The translations under genes were made by a program, and so were the position numbers. A model generated the notes under the pieces. The model saw nothing but the letters and a program-made list of their open reading frames with translations. It was not told the origin of the DNA and did no database searches. Shown piece after piece: positions 36,884-47,028 of a stretch of DNA of 64,000 nucleotides (position 1 is its first letter; each line of letters begins with the position of its first letter). The stretch comes from Pleurocapsales cyanobacterium LEGE 06147 (GTDB lineage: Bacteria > Cyanobacteriota > Cyanobacteriia > Cyanobacteriales > Xenococcaceae), in NCBI GenBank assembly GCA_015207585.1, contig JADEWQ010000007.1, positions 1 to 64,000 of the forward strand. Direction: 5' to 3'.

Positions 36884-39148
36884 TTAATTTTGCTGATTTG
36901 AACCATTAACGCGATAATCTGTCCTAGTAGAAGTTTGCCGTTTTTGAGCCGAATTTGGGTTTTGAGAAGCAAAATCTGCAACAGGTATAATTTCTACCAG
37001 GGGTAGACTGATATTTACTGTCGTGCCTTGACCTTCCCCTGGACTGTCGAGAGAAATTGTTCCTCCCATTAGTTCGATCAAATTGCGAGAGATAGCTAAA
37101 CCCAAACCAGTTCCGCCAAACTTTCTAGTGGTCGAACCATCTACCATAACAAAAGGACGGAAGAGTTTATCTTGCTGATTGGGATCGATACCAATTCCCG
37201 TATCGCTAATAGTAATAATGACTTTGCGGTTAATAGCTGATGATGGAGAAAGATCGTTATCGCTCTGGCTATCTAAATCGTTCATCAGCATCTCGCTAGA
37301 AGAGGAGCGATCGCCATTGTGTTTGGTTTCTGCTGTCGTTTTAGAAATTGATAAATCTTGATTTTGCAACAGCGAAGGTTCTGTTGAGTCTGTCAGTTCA
37401 ACTTGCTGATTTTCTTGTTCTACTTTGACCTCTATCTCAATACTCCCAGATTCGGTAAACTTAATTGCATTGCCCAACACATTAAGTAATACTTGTTTGA
37501 GCTTTGCCGGATCGGCATGAACAAATATATTTTCTTGCCAGATAGGAGTTTTAAATTCGAGTCTTTTTCTTTGAATCGGAACTGTTTGTAAATCGATTAC
37601 TTCGCCGAGTATTTTCTGAAGATTTACTTTTTCAAGGGTTACTGAAAGTTTACCGGCTTCTATTTTAGAAATGTCTAAAACATCGTTGATAATCTTTAAC
37701 AGATGAATAGCTGCATCATCGGCTTGCTCAAGAAATTCAATTTCTTCTTCTTTACTATCGCAGTAACCTTCTTTAACTAAGCGAATACAATTAATAATTC
37801 CATTAAGGGGAGTTCTGAGTTCGTGGGAGGTAGTTGCTAAAAATTCATTTTTGAGTTGATTGGCATTCTGTGCTTCTTTCCAAGCAGAGACAATCTCTTC
37901 TCCCCAAGCTCTCAATCTTGCTACCATTTCATTGAGAGCTATTGCTAATTGATTAAATTCGCGAATTTGAAAATTTTGCGGCAGCTGCTCGGTAGAATGA
38001 AAATGCTCTTGTTTGAGAGCATAATCTCGTAGCTGTTCTAACGGTCGAGCGAGGGGGCGAGATACGTACAATGTAGCCAACGCACTAGCAGTAATTAAAC
38101 CAACGGTCATGAAAACTAAGACTTCTTGAATATCTTGTAGAGGAAGTAAAGCCTCACCTAAAGGAGTGACGGCGAGAACGATCCATTTTTGTTCTCGCTC
38201 GCTAGTTATAGGACTGGGAATAGAGCTATAACCCGCAACTAGTTCCACACCATCTTTGTCGAGGTAAAACAAGTGCAAAGAATCAGTTCTGCCTTTAATT
38301 GCATTATTTAAAATACTTTGTAAGCGTTGAGCATCGGACATCTGGTTAATATTTTGCCCTACTCTTTGAATATAGGGATGAGCTAAAATATTCCCTGCCT
38401 GATTAATAACCACAGCATAACCATCAAGGGAGCCTGGTTCAACTTTCTCATTAGAGAGGATAGCTGATTTAACGCTGAGAACATAGCGCAGTTGACCCAT
38501 ATTATCGTAAACGGGAGCCGATAACCAAAGTACCAGTTGATTAAGAGCTGGAGAGAAATTATCCTCTTGATAAGGGGTTGTCTCCCAAATCGAATTAATC
38601 GAATTCGCCCGCTTATCAGCTCCGTACGTACTTAGATCGCGCATTCGTCTCCTTAGCTTGTACGTCCCGTTAATGCTTAAGTCAGAGACAGAAGATGGTA
38701 GTAACTTAATCTCGATCTGTTCCGGAGAAACTAATAATCGATCTTGTTGTTGTTGCCAGAGATTGTGGTCTACAACAGCAATGGATTCGGTGCAAGTTGT
38801 AGCGGTTATTCGATCGGCCTGTATATCTGTCAACTGTGCGCATAAAATATTAGTTGGCAAGATTTTTACTAATTGGGAGATATAAGCCTGCTGCTGTTGT
38901 GGAGATTCAGATTTCAACAGTTCTGTATCGCTAGCACTAGCTAGATTAGTCTTCAATGCCTCAATTGATTGTTTAATATAATCTCCTTTTCTAACAGCAC
39001 TTTCAGTTAAATTTTGACGCGCGGTGTCTAAGAATGCCGAACGAGCTTTTCTATAAGTAACATAAACTCCCATCAATAGCACTGGTACGCTTAGGAGTAA
39101 CAGGCGTGACAGTAAAATACGGCGAAAAGAAGATTGACCTAGTGCCAT
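36884..39148 (-). CDS. Membrane sensor histidine kinase
   Basis: A 754-residue hybrid-free sensor. Helices at about 10-30 and 345-367 bracket a 310-residue outer sensor of the Cache type (ends with GYAVVINQAGNILAHPYIQR, GVELVAGYSSIPSP). A HAMP follows, then HisKA with TSHELRTPLNGI (His about 440) and an HATPase with NVLGNAIKFT, DTGIGID and GTGLGLAISRN. A roughly 60-residue Ser/Asp/Asn-rich loop is inserted between the N and G1 boxes, unusual but probably a surface loop. No receiver domain; cognate regulator not adjacent. Confidence 0.92.
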   Translation of the reverse strand: MALGQSSFRRILLSRLLLLSVPVLLMGVYVTYRKARSAFLDTARQNLTESAVRKGDYIKQSIEALKTNLASASDTELLKSESPQQQQAYISQLVKILPTNILCAQLTDIQADRITATTCTESIAVVDHNLWQQQQDRLLVSPEQIEIKLLPSSVSDLSINGTYKLRRRMRDLSTYGADKRANSINSIWETTPYQEDNFSPALNQLVLWLSAPVYDNMGQLRYVLSVKSAILSNEKVEPGSLDGYAVVINQAGNILAHPYIQRVGQNINQMSDAQRLQSILNNAIKGRTDSLHLFYLDKDGVELVAGYSSIPSPITSEREQKWIVLAVTPLGEALLPLQDIQEVLVFMTVGLITASALATLYVSRPLARPLEQLRDYALKQEHFHSTEQLPQNFQIREFNQLAIALNEMVARLRAWGEEIVSAWKEAQNANQLKNEFLATTSHELRTPLNGIINCIRLVKEGYCDSKEEEIEFLEQADDAAIHLLKIINDVLDISKIEAGKLSVTLEKVNLQKILGEVIDLQTVPIQRKRLEFKTPIWQENIFVHADPAKLKQVLLNVLGNAIKFTESGSIEIEVKVEQENQQVELTDSTEPSLLQNQDLSISKTTAETKHNGDRSSSSEMLMNDLDSQSDNDLSPSSAINRKVIITISDTGIGIDPNQQDKLFRPFVMVDGSTTRKFGGTGLGLAISRNLIELMGGTISLDSPGEGQGTTVNISLPLVEIIPVADFASQNPNSAQKRQTSTRTDYRVNGSNQQN

Positions 39149-39260
39149 AACAAAGGGAGGAGTTTAGCTTACATTAATCTCCACTGTTTTAATGATATCC
39201 GTTGCTTTCATAATTGCCAGTCGATCCATACCTTTAATCTTGTTTAATTTTCCGATCGCC

Positions 39261-40055
39261 ATGAAGTATCGACCACTAACAACAGTAATCTTAGCCATGA
39301 CTGCCGATGGCAAAATTGCCGATGAGAGGCGATCGCCCGCTCGTTTTAGTTCGGTTGCCGATAAAGCTCACCTAGAAGAACAAATATCTCTAGTAGATGC
39401 CGTCCTTTTTGGTGCTAGTACTCTTCGCGCTTACGGTACTACCCTACCTATTACCAATCCAGATTTGTTGCAACAGCGAAAAGAGCGATCGCAACCACCC
39501 CAACCAGTTCATATTGTTTGTTCTGCTTCTGGCAAAATCTACCCTCAATTACGCTTTTTCAGTCAACCCGTACCTCGATGGTTATTAACTACTGCTACTG
39601 GGGCAAAGTTATGGCAACTCAATAATCAATTTGAGTGTGCTGAGAGGGTCGAAGCCGGAACCGACTTCCGGCTGCAAGCGGTTTTCTACGCGCAGCGTCT
39701 CCGAGGCGAAAACTTTCCGCAGGAAGCACGGTGTTTCCACCAAATTTTAACTGTCGATACCGCAATTCCTCATGCCCCATCTATTGACTGGATAAAGGCT
39801 TTAACTCAATTGAAGCTTTTAGGTATTGAAAAGTTAGCGATTTTAGGGGGTGGAGAATTAGTAGCTTCCCTTTTAAAAGCAGATTTAATCGATGAATTTT
39901 GGTTAACTATCTGTCCTGTTATTTTTGGTGGTAGAGAGGCACCTACTCCAGTTGAAGGCATCGGCTTTTCTCAGCAACAAGGGCAAAAATTAGAATTACT
40001 AAACGTCAAACAAGTAGGGCAGGAAGTTTTTCTGCACTATCGCCTGCAACATTAA
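39261..40055 (+). CDS. RibD C-terminal/dihydrofolate-reductase-like reductase
   Basis: A 264-residue NADPH-type reductase of the RibD-C family. I chose ATG 39261 (MKYRPLTTVILAMTADGK) over 39192 because the family begins there. TADGKIADER, FGASTLRAYGTTLP, ILGGGELVASLL and LTICPVIFGGREAPTP are the expected motifs. Residues about 125-160 (EAGTDFRLQAVFYAQ, RGENFPQEARC) are not family sequence but encoded by a palindromic repeat (39653-39713) inserted in frame, between TGAKLWQL and QILTVDT. The core seems otherwise intact. Whether it serves riboflavin synthesis (ribBA lies at 42975) or another reduction is unknown. Confidence 0.82.
   Translation: MKYRPLTTVILAMTADGKIADERRSPARFSSVADKAHLEEQISLVDAVLFGASTLRAYGTTLPITNPDLLQQRKERSQPPQPVHIVCSASGKIYPQLRFFSQPVPRWLLTTATGAKLWQLNNQFECAERVEAGTDFRLQAVFYAQRLRGENFPQEARCFHQILTVDTAIPHAPSIDWIKALTQLKLLGIEKLAILGGGELVASLLKADLIDEFWLTICPVIFGGREAPTPVEGIGFSQQQGQKLELLNVKQVGQEVFLHYRLQH
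39653..39713. repeat. Palindromic repeat inserted in frame in the RibD-like gene
   Basis: AGCCGGAA (39653-39660) pairs TTCCGGCT (39666-39673). GTTTTC (39681-39686) pairs GAAAAC (39708-39713), enclosing GCGCAGCGTCTCCGAGGC. This GC-rich double hairpin differs in composition from the gene around it and matches a cyanobacterial GTTTTC...GCAGCG...GAAAAC repeat type. Confidence 0.75.
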
Positions 40056-40112
40056 GGAATATTGCATTAGGCTTAATATTAGTTTGTAATGCTCTACCTA
40101 TAGCTCGCTCTG

Positions 40113-41399
40113 ATGGTTGGAAAAATCAATCGTGAAAACACTGCGCTTCCTGCGCGGGAACGGGGCTTACAAGGGGCTGAAGTAAATTCAGCCCACAGCC
40201 CCTCACCAAGTTCCCGCCCCCAGCGCACTCAATATTCTGTGAATTGGATCGCTAAACTGGCAGAAATTCCCAAAACAGAATGGGATGCCTTGGCTGAACC
40301 CCTGAATACGCCATTTTTAGAATGGGAATGGCTTAATAATCTGGAAACTTCTGGTAGTGCTACTGCCAAAACGGGCTGGCAACCCTGTCATTTAACGATC
40401 TGGCGGGACAGACAGTTAATTGCAGCTGCACCACTCTATCTTAAAGGGCACAGTTACGGGGAATTCGTTTTCGATCACCAATGGGCGGATTTATCCTATC
40501 GTTTGGGAGTGCGATATTACCCCAAAATGTTAGGAATGACACCCTTTACCCCTGCAGTTGGCTACAGATTTTTGATTGCCCCTGGAGAAAACGAGGATGA
40601 AATTACAGAAATAGCGATCGCAGAGATCGAGCGTTTCTGCAAAAGCAATCGTATTGCTAGTTGCAATTTTCTCTTTGTCGATCCGGACTGGCGGATATTA
40701 ATGGAACGTCACGGTTTTAGTAGTTGGCTACACTACAGTTATATTTGGTCAAATCAAGATTTCAGGAGTTTCGATGATTATCTTCAGATGTTTAATGCTA
40801 ACCAGCGTCGCAATATCAAGCGAGAACGGAATTCAGTAGCCAAAGCTGGTTTAGAAGTGAAAGTTTTTACTGGAGAAGAAATTCCCCGTCATTTGTATCC
40901 TTTAATTTACAGTTTTTATAGTAGTACCTGCGATAAGTTTTATTGGGGAAGTAAGTATCTAACACGCTCATTTTTTGAGCAGCTTTATCCTCGTTATAGT
41001 CATCGAGTTTTGTTGGTAGCAGCCTATCAAAAAGAGGGCACTCGCACTCCAGTAGGAATGTCTTTTTGTCTGCATAAAGAGCGGAATTTATATGGACGCT
41101 ATTGGGGCTGTTTTGAAGAATATAATTGTCTTCATTTTGAAGCTTGCTATTACAAACCAATTGAATGGGCAATTAATAACGGTCTACAAATGTTCGATCC
41201 CGGCGCAGGAGGAAGTCATAAAAAAAGACGAGGTTTTCCGGCTAAAACTAACTATAGTTTGCATCGCTTTTATAACCGGAAAATGGAGCGAATACTGCGT
41301 AATTATATTGAAGAAATCAATCAGATGGAATTAGAGGAAATAGAAGCAATTAATAACGATCTACCCATCAGCAAGCGAACAATTAATTTTAAGCTCTAA
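40113..41399 (+). CDS. FemAB/GNAT-like (COG3146) protein
   Basis: A 428-residue protein of the COG3146 family, related to FemAB peptidyltransferases. Seen: EIPKTEWDALAEPLNTPFLEWEWL, NANQRRNIKRERNSV, GRYWGCFEEYNCLHFEACYY and FDPGAGGSHKKRRGF, all signature. Likely an acyl or aminoacyl transferase acting in the cytoplasm on envelope or lipid precursors; substrate not tested. The first 40 residues (RENTALPARERGLQG, then NSAHSPSPSSRPQ) are encoded by a nested palindromic repeat (40154-40217), so the original start was probably the GTG at 40239 (SVNW) or the repeat has extended the gene. Confidence 0.88.
   Translation: MVGKINRENTALPARERGLQGAEVNSAHSPSPSSRPQRTQYSVNWIAKLAEIPKTEWDALAEPLNTPFLEWEWLNNLETSGSATAKTGWQPCHLTIWRDRQLIAAAPLYLKGHSYGEFVFDHQWADLSYRLGVRYYPKMLGMTPFTPAVGYRFLIAPGENEDEITEIAIAEIERFCKSNRIASCNFLFVDPDWRILMERHGFSSWLHYSYIWSNQDFRSFDDYLQMFNANQRRNIKRERNSVAKAGLEVKVFTGEEIPRHLYPLIYSFYSSTCDKFYWGSKYLTRSFFEQLYPRYSHRVLLVAAYQKEGTRTPVGMSFCLHKERNLYGRYWGCFEEYNCLHFEACYYKPIEWAINNGLQMFDPGAGGSHKKRRGFPAKTNYSLHRFYNRKMERILRNYIEEINQMELEEIEAINNDLPISKRTINFKL
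40154..40217. repeat. Nested palindrome in the N-terminal codons
   Basis: Three nested arms: GCGGGAAC/GTTCCCGC (40154-40161 with 40210-40217), GGGGCT/AGCCCC (40162-40167 with 40197-40202), GGGCTGAA/TTCAGCCC (40174-40181 with 40187-40194). The outer framework matches 30613-30667, but the inner arm differs. Confidence 0.8.
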
Positions 41400-41507
41400 A
41401 CTGATGGAATACAGCCTTTGCCGAGTTAATGAGGTATTTCTTGATTGAAGAAGAGGGAAAAGAGGAGAGAGTTGTTCAAGATTAGAAGAGTTGGAGACAT
41501 AGATTAA

Positions 41508-41561
41508 GACGCGGAGAGGGGAGAAGTCCCCGTGTCCTCATGTCTGGAGAACCTCCGCGTC
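41508..41561. repeat. Inverted repeat after argC
   Basis: GACGCGGAG (41508-41516) pairs CTCCGCGTC (41553-41561) around a CCCCGTGTCCTC-containing loop. Similar CCGCGTC/CCCCGTGTC units occur at 17893-17925. It lies 4 bp beyond the argC stop, with no T-run. Confidence 0.65.
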
Positions 41562-41565
41562 TCCT

Positions 41566-42624
41566 TTAGGGATAGAAACTTAACTGAGGCAATCCGACAG
41601 TTTCTTCCCAACCCATCATCAGATTTAAACACTGCACTGCTTGTCCGGCTTGACCTTTGATTAGATTATCGATCGCTGCTATGACAATAACGCGATCGGT
41701 GCGAGGATCGACTTCTATGCCGATGTAACAAAGATTAGTCCCACACGCCCACTTGGTTTGAGGATATACACCACTAGGTAAAATAGTGACAAAAGGAGAT
41801 AAACGATAGAATGCCGTGTAGATAGTAAGCAAGTCGTCGCGGACTAAACCGGGATCTCGCAATGTTGCATAGACAGTGCAGAGTATTCCCCGTACCATCG
41901 GGATCAAATGGGGTGTAAACTGTACTCTGACTTCTTGTCGGGCTAGATCGCTGCAAATTTGCTCAATTTCTGGGGTATGCCGATGGGCAGCTACTCCATA
42001 AGCCCCCAAGGAATTATCTGCTTCTGCCAGCAATAAATTAATTTTAGCCTGACGACCCCCACCGGAAGTACCCGACTTGGCATCGACGATCGCTGTTTCG
42101 GGAAGAATTAAGCCCTGTTTTAGTAAAGGAGAAAGTGCTAGTAAGCTAGCAGTAGGATAGCAACCAGGACAACCAATTAATTGAGATTGCTTAATTTGCT
42201 CTCGATACAGTTCTGGTAAACCATAAACTGCTATCGCTGCAATTTCCTGGTCGTTACGTTCTGTTTTATACCATGCAGTGTAAGTGTTTAAATCATTGAA
42301 GCGATAATCCGCAGATAGATCCAGTACTTTACAGCCTTTTTCGATTAAAGTAGGTGCCATCTGACAGGCAAGTCCATTGGGTAAACCAAGAAAGACTACC
42401 TGACAGCGAGAGGCAACGTCTTCTATATCTATCTTCTCAATATTTAAATCTACTCGATGACCTAGATGGGGATAGAGAGAGGCAAATTTTTTCCCCGCGC
42501 TACTATCTCCTCCCAGATAAACAATTTCTACGCCTGGATGTTCTAGGAGTAGACGCACTAATTGAACCCCGCCGTAGCCAGAAGCACCAATTATTCCTAC
42601 TGGTACCCGTTGGAAATCAGTCAT
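41566..42624 (-). CDS. argC: N-acetyl-gamma-glutamyl-phosphate reductase
   Basis: Third step of arginine synthesis: NADPH reduction of N-acetylglutamyl phosphate. The 352-residue protein has [18 protein letters not shown] (nucleotide site), GCPGCYPTA with catalytic Cys (about 155), and HRHTPEIEQ. Length typical of the cyanobacterial long form. Stand-alone gene; its leader 42625-42974 holds a degenerate palindrome but no other gene. Confidence 0.97.
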   Translation of the reverse strand: MTDFQRVPVGIIGASGYGGVQLVRLLLEHPGVEIVYLGGDSSAGKKFASLYPHLGHRVDLNIEKIDIEDVASRCQVVFLGLPNGLACQMAPTLIEKGCKVLDLSADYRFNDLNTYTAWYKTERNDQEIAAIAVYGLPELYREQIKQSQLIGCPGCYPTASLLALSPLLKQGLILPETAIVDAKSGTSGGGRQAKINLLLAEADNSLGAYGVAAHRHTPEIEQICSDLARQEVRVQFTPHLIPMVRGILCTVYATLRDPGLVRDDLLTIYTAFYRLSPFVTILPSGVYPQTKWACGTNLCYIGIEVDPRTDRVIVIAAIDNLIKGQAGQAVQCLNLMMGWEETVGLPQLSFYP

Positions 42625-42937
42625 ATATCTTTAATATTTTTGCTGATAATACTTCAGTTTAGTTTTAATAGTCAGATAAAACTTAAGCATAATGTAAATT
42701 CAACTTACTTTTCATGGGTCTTTGGAGCGATCGACTCGGACAATCGAGCTAGAAAAGTCTAAATTAAGTATATTTTGGCATTAAATCTGTTTTCGGATTA
42801 GTTTCCGATATAGCGTTTCTAATTTCAGTCCGGCGAAGTTTCCTTGCCCCATAGTCCCTCACCTGCTTGGAATTCGTGAATTGCATATCTCCGTTTAAAG
42901 CTAGCACATTGTTTGGGGCTTCAAATCCGTGCATGCT

Positions 42938-42969
42938 TCGTAGGGACGTGGCATGCTATATCCCTACGA
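42938..42969. repeat. Degenerate copy of the 23965 palindrome
   Basis: TCGTAGGGA and TCCCTACGA ends flank CGTGGCATGCTATA. Same ends and GCATGC centre as 23965-23994, but arms no longer match fully. It is in the 350-bp gap 42625-42974, otherwise empty. Confidence 0.65.
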
Positions 42970-42974
42970 GCGAA

Positions 42975-44648
42975 CTATTGTTTAGAGAAGCTATAAATCG
43001 TTTGACTTTCCAAATTACCACACAATTGAGAAGGTTTTTGGTCTAAAGAAAAAGTTTGGCGGTCTAACTTGACCTGTAAACCCATCATGGGGTCGTCTCC
43101 AGGAGAAATGAAAAATTCTAGACGTTGAACTTCTGACCAGCTTGCCAGTCGATCTAAGATTGTAACAATTCCATCCATGTAGGGATGATTACAGTCTCGA
43201 TACCAATTAGTAGCAGTTAGTTCTGGTCGGTCGAAACCGAGATGAAAGATAAGGGATGGTCTGCTAAAAAGAGCGATCGCGATGGGTCTAGTTTCTTCTT
43301 GGAGCAGAAAATCGAAAGATTGGGCTAAATAGCGTATTTTATCTAGTTTTTCGTAGCGGGCGGTCGCTGAGGCAATTTCTTTTTCCCAAGCGATCGCGAC
43401 AGTAATCAAATGGGTTTGCAATAACAGATGACCTAACTTTCTAGCTTTAGTTGCTAAATAATCCGAGTTATAGTCATTGGCTTCTATCAATAGGGGAACG
43501 CGATCGACCATTTCCAAACCATAACCTTTTAATCCGGCAATCTTGCGGGGATTATTAGTAATTAGGCGAATTTGTTTAATGCCGAGATCGTTGAGTATTT
43601 GCGCTCCCATGCCATAATCGCGCAAATCTGCGGGAAAACCTAGGCGTTCGTTAGCTTCTACCGTATCTAATCCCAGATCTTGTAAGGTGTAAGCCTTAAG
43701 TTTATTAACTAATCCTATTCCTCGCCCTTCCTGACGGAGATACACTACTACACCCAAGCCTGCTGCTTCGATCATTTTCAGAGCAGCTTGTAGTTGCATC
43801 CGGCAGTCACAGCGCAGGGAACCCAAGGCATCTCCCGTTAAACATTCAGAATGCATCCGAACCATGACTGGATTGTCGGCAAACTGAGCCGGGTCTCCTT
43901 TGACTATGGCAATGTGTTCGGTGTCGTCGAGGGCATTGCGGTAAGCATAAATTTGAAAGGTGCCAAATTGGCTGGGAAGTCTACAGACTGTTTCTCGATA
44001 GACAAAGCGATCGTGTTTGAGACGATAGCTAATTAAATCGGCAATACTAATCAGCTTGAGGTTATATTTTCGGGCATACTCTACCAATTGAGGAAGTCTC
44101 GCCATCGAGCCATCAGGATTTTGAATTTCACAGATAACTCCTGCCGGATACAATCCGGCGAGGCGAGCTAAATCAACGGCTGCCTCTGTATGTCCCGCTC
44201 GTTTGAGAACGCCACCTTTTTTGGCACGCAGGGGAAAGATATGACCGGGACGAGCTAAATCTTCTGGTCTGGTAGCGGGATTGATAGCAATTTGAATAGT
44301 GCGAGCGCGATCGTCGGCAGAAATTCCTGTAGTAACTCCTAGATAAGGAGCAGCATCGATACTAACAGTAAATGCAGTTTGATTGCTGTCGGTATTTTTG
44401 CTGACCATCAAAGGCAAATCGAGGGCATCTAATCTTTCTCCCGTCATTGCCAGACAAATCAAACCTCTTGCTTCTACTGCCATAAAATTAATTATGGCTG
44501 GAGTAGCAAATTGGGCAGCACAAATAAGATCGCCCTCATTTTCTCGATTTTCATCATCGACTACGACTATCGAACGACCTGCTTTTATATCTGCTAGAGC
44601 AGCATCTATGGAATCAAAAGTAAATGAGGTGTTTTGCGGCGTTTCCAC
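42975..44648 (-). CDS. ribBA: Bifunctional DHBP synthase / GTP cyclohydrolase II
   Basis: Supplies both starting units of riboflavin. Residues 8-210 are the RibB part ([37 protein letters not shown]). Residues 215-410 are RibA with zinc ligands [16 protein letters not shown] and catalytic [11 protein letters not shown]-terminal extension of about 130 residues (410-557) follows, common in cyanobacterial RibBA and without known activity. All catalytic residues appear intact. Not in an operon. Confidence 0.96.
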   Translation of the reverse strand: METPQNTSFTFDSIDAALADIKAGRSIVVVDDENRENEGDLICAAQFATPAIINFMAVEARGLICLAMTGERLDALDLPLMVSKNTDSNQTAFTVSIDAAPYLGVTTGISADDRARTIQIAINPATRPEDLARPGHIFPLRAKKGGVLKRAGHTEAAVDLARLAGLYPAGVICEIQNPDGSMARLPQLVEYARKYNLKLISIADLISYRLKHDRFVYRETVCRLPSQFGTFQIYAYRNALDDTEHIAIVKGDPAQFADNPVMVRMHSECLTGDALGSLRCDCRMQLQAALKMIEAAGLGVVVYLRQEGRGIGLVNKLKAYTLQDLGLDTVEANERLGFPADLRDYGMGAQILNDLGIKQIRLITNNPRKIAGLKGYGLEMVDRVPLLIEANDYNSDYLATKARKLGHLLLQTHLITVAIAWEKEIASATARYEKLDKIRYLAQSFDFLLQEETRPIAIALFSRPSLIFHLGFDRPELTATNWYRDCNHPYMDGIVTILDRLASWSEVQRLEFFISPGDDPMMGLQVKLDRQTFSLDQKPSQLCGNLESQTIYSFSKQ

Positions 44649-44784
44649 AAGAAAAACTTTAATTTAAAATATACGTTCTTGCTCTTTTTTCTTATGATTT
44701 TAACTTGTTTAGCTCTTGCGCGATCGCCCCATTTTCCAATCGATTGTCCCTCGATATCAATTATTGACCTATTTGCTTGACTCT

Positions 44785-44946
44785 TTAAACTGATGACTCG
44801 TTGCTACTGACAAAAATTTCAGAGACAACAAAACTTAGTGCTGTTGCAGCAGCCAAAACAGCACAAATCAAACCATTACGCATGGTGCCTATTTGTCTGT
44901 CCATCTCTCCCATAGATTTTTGTACATCGATAATTTCTCCGCGCAC
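44785..44946 (-). CDS. Small single-helix membrane protein or fragment
   Basis: A 53-residue frame from GTG 44946: an amphipathic start (GEIIDVQKSMGEMDRQIG) then one membrane helix (LICAVLAAATALSFVVSEIF). The frame is open 10 codons upstream without ATG. It resembles the coiled-coil plus tail-anchor end of DUF1640-like proteins. It lies in the 582-bp gap 44649-45230, which otherwise shows only AT-rich sequence. Confidence 0.4.
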   Translation of the reverse strand: MRGEIIDVQKSMGEMDRQIGTMRNGLICAVLAAATALSFVVSEIFVSSNESSV

Positions 44947-45230
44947 CGATTCCCAACTATTGAGCGATCGCCTCTAATTTAAACCAAGTTTTGAGAACTT
45001 CGCACGGAAGGGCTCGCTCCTCAACTAGTAAAATACGAATCATTTAATGAACTAGACAATTATTATATAAAAGTTATAGTCTATGATTGAAACCTAATTT
45101 TAAGGCATATGAATATTTAATTTTATTTTTTTATCAATTCTTCAATTCATTGTAAATAGTTCTTAGAAAATTGTAAAAAGCTGCCAAAACAAAAAATATC
45201 AATTAAATTAGTATTTTTAGGAAAAATTGA

Positions 45231-46799
45231 ATGGCTATAGAGTCTGCTGTTAATGATATTTCTATTAAAACCAATCTGGAACAGTTTTTGATAGTATTAT
45301 CGGTTTCATTAAGTGTTGCTACAATCTCTAGAATTTTTAGCTGGTTTCGCCAAATTCCTTACACTTTATTGTTGGTAATTGTTGGGCTGGGTTTAGCTTT
45401 TGTTAATATCCGGCTAGTGAATCTTTCCCCAGAATTAATTTTGGAGATATTTTTACCTCCATTATTATTTGAAGCTGCTTGGAATATTCGCTGGCGCAGT
45501 CTCAAAGAAAATTTATTGCCGGTTTGTCTTTTCGCTATTGTTGGTGTAATTATTTCTGTTGTTGGTGTAGCCTTTTCCCTCAGTCAGTTTACTGTTCTTA
45601 CGCTTCCCATTGCTTTGTTAGTAGGAGCGGCTTTATCTGCTAGCGATCCGGTTTCTGTTATTGCTCTTTTTCGGGAACTAGGTGCTAGTAAACGCCTAAC
45701 TATTTTGATGGAAGGGGAAAGTTTATTTAACGATGGTGTTGCTGTTGTTGCTTTTTTATTATTGGTGGGAATACCTTTAGGAACTGATGAGTTTTCTTTA
45801 TCGGAAACTATCGTTCGTTTCTTTACTTTTGTAGGGATTGGACTCGGTATTGGTAGCATCATTGGTTTTGGTATTTCCTATCTCACTCAAAGGTTCGATT
45901 TACCCTTAGTAGAGCAATCGCTAACTTTAGTTTCTGCCTACGGAACTTATTTAATTACAGAAGAATTAGGCGGTTCTGGGGTTATTGGTGTGGTTACTGT
46001 AGGGATAATTTTAGGTAATTTTGGTTCTCGTATCGGGATGAATCCTCGAACTAGATTGCTAGTATCAGAATTTTGGGAGTTTTTAGCTTTTTTTGTCAAT
46101 TCTATTGTTTTTTTATTAATTGGAGACCAAATCAAATTTTCTAGCTTGAGTGATAATTTAAATTTAATTGGAGTAGCGATCGCTGCCGTACTAGTTACCA
46201 GAGCAATTGCAATTTACGGTTTGAGTATAATTAGCAATTTATTTACTAAATCGAAAATTAATTTACGAGAACAAACTATTCTCTGGTGGGGAGGCTTAAG
46301 AGGTTCTGTTGCTATTGCTGTAGCTTTGAGCGTACCTGCCCTTTTACCAGGCAAACAAGAAATTATCGATACGGTATTTGGCGTAGTTTTATTTACGTTG
46401 TTAGTTCAAGGTTTAACTACCAAGTGGCTTTTAGAAAAGTTAGATTTGATTGGCGATCGAGGACTACAACAAGAATACTCGGAATTTTTGGCTCGTCGCG
46501 TCGCTTTAAAGCGCGTTCTTAATTACCTAGACAACATGGATATGCCTCCCACAATTGACACAGAATTATATCGTTATCAAAAAAAATTACTTGAAGGCCA
46601 ATTACAAAGCATTGAAGATAAAATCGAAAAAATGCAAAAAGAACACGATAATTTGCGAGCATTTACTATAGAACAGTTGAAAGAAGAATTATTAGATATA
46701 GAAGCAGATACTTACGCTGAATTTATTCGAGCTGGTAAATTGAATGAAAATCTTTCTCCAGTTTTGCAGGAGATAATGGCTAAAGCGGATGAGCATTAA
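45231..46799 (+). CDS. Na+/H+ antiporter, CPA1/NhaP family
   Basis: A 522-residue antiporter with about 12 membrane helices (residues 15-410) and a hydrophilic C-terminal tail of 110 residues. The ion-binding motif ASDPVSVIALFRELG and the following EGESLFNDGVAVVAF are typical CPA1/NhaP. WWGGLRGSVAIAVALS is the conserved late-helix block. The tail has coiled-coil character (LLEGQLQSIEDKIEKMQKEH). Likely exchanges cytosolic Na+ for H+ under salt or alkaline stress. Confidence 0.94.
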   Translation: MAIESAVNDISIKTNLEQFLIVLSVSLSVATISRIFSWFRQIPYTLLLVIVGLGLAFVNIRLVNLSPELILEIFLPPLLFEAAWNIRWRSLKENLLPVCLFAIVGVIISVVGVAFSLSQFTVLTLPIALLVGAALSASDPVSVIALFRELGASKRLTILMEGESLFNDGVAVVAFLLLVGIPLGTDEFSLSETIVRFFTFVGIGLGIGSIIGFGISYLTQRFDLPLVEQSLTLVSAYGTYLITEELGGSGVIGVVTVGIILGNFGSRIGMNPRTRLLVSEFWEFLAFFVNSIVFLLIGDQIKFSSLSDNLNLIGVAIAAVLVTRAIAIYGLSIISNLFTKSKINLREQTILWWGGLRGSVAIAVALSVPALLPGKQEIIDTVFGVVLFTLLVQGLTTKWLLEKLDLIGDRGLQQEYSEFLARRVALKRVLNYLDNMDMPPTIDTELYRYQKKLLEGQLQSIEDKIEKMQKEHDNLRAFTIEQLKEELLDIEADTYAEFIRAGKLNENLSPVLQEIMAKADEH

Positions 46800-46800
46800 G

Positions 46801-46996
46801 CAGTGAGCAGTTATCAGTTATCAGTCAAAAATCAGAAGTCAGGATTCAAGAGTTATGAGTTTTGAGTTATTAATTCAAAACTCAAAGTTCCTTTAAAACA
46901 AGGAGACAAAATTCAGCATCCAAAAATTAGAAGGATTTTAGTAAGGACTTTAGCTCAATTTATTCTGACTCCTGGCTCCTGACTTCTTCTTAAATC
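46801..46996. repeat. CTGATAACTG-type repeats and dispersed repeat copy B
   Basis: CAGTTATCAGTTATCAGTC follows the antiporter stop, and AACAAGGAGACA near 46903 begins a copy of the element at 33695, ending CTCCTGGCTCCTGACTTCTT. No gene. The next start (47029) has no strong ribosome site. Confidence 0.65.
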
Positions 46997-47028
46997 ATCA
47001 TTTTTTATTTAATTTAACCGACCTATTT

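Noticed and set aside
46801-46840. Tandem CTGATAACTG units as a CRISPR array
   Set aside because: Units are about 10 bases with no spacers; they are short tandem repeats found all over the window.
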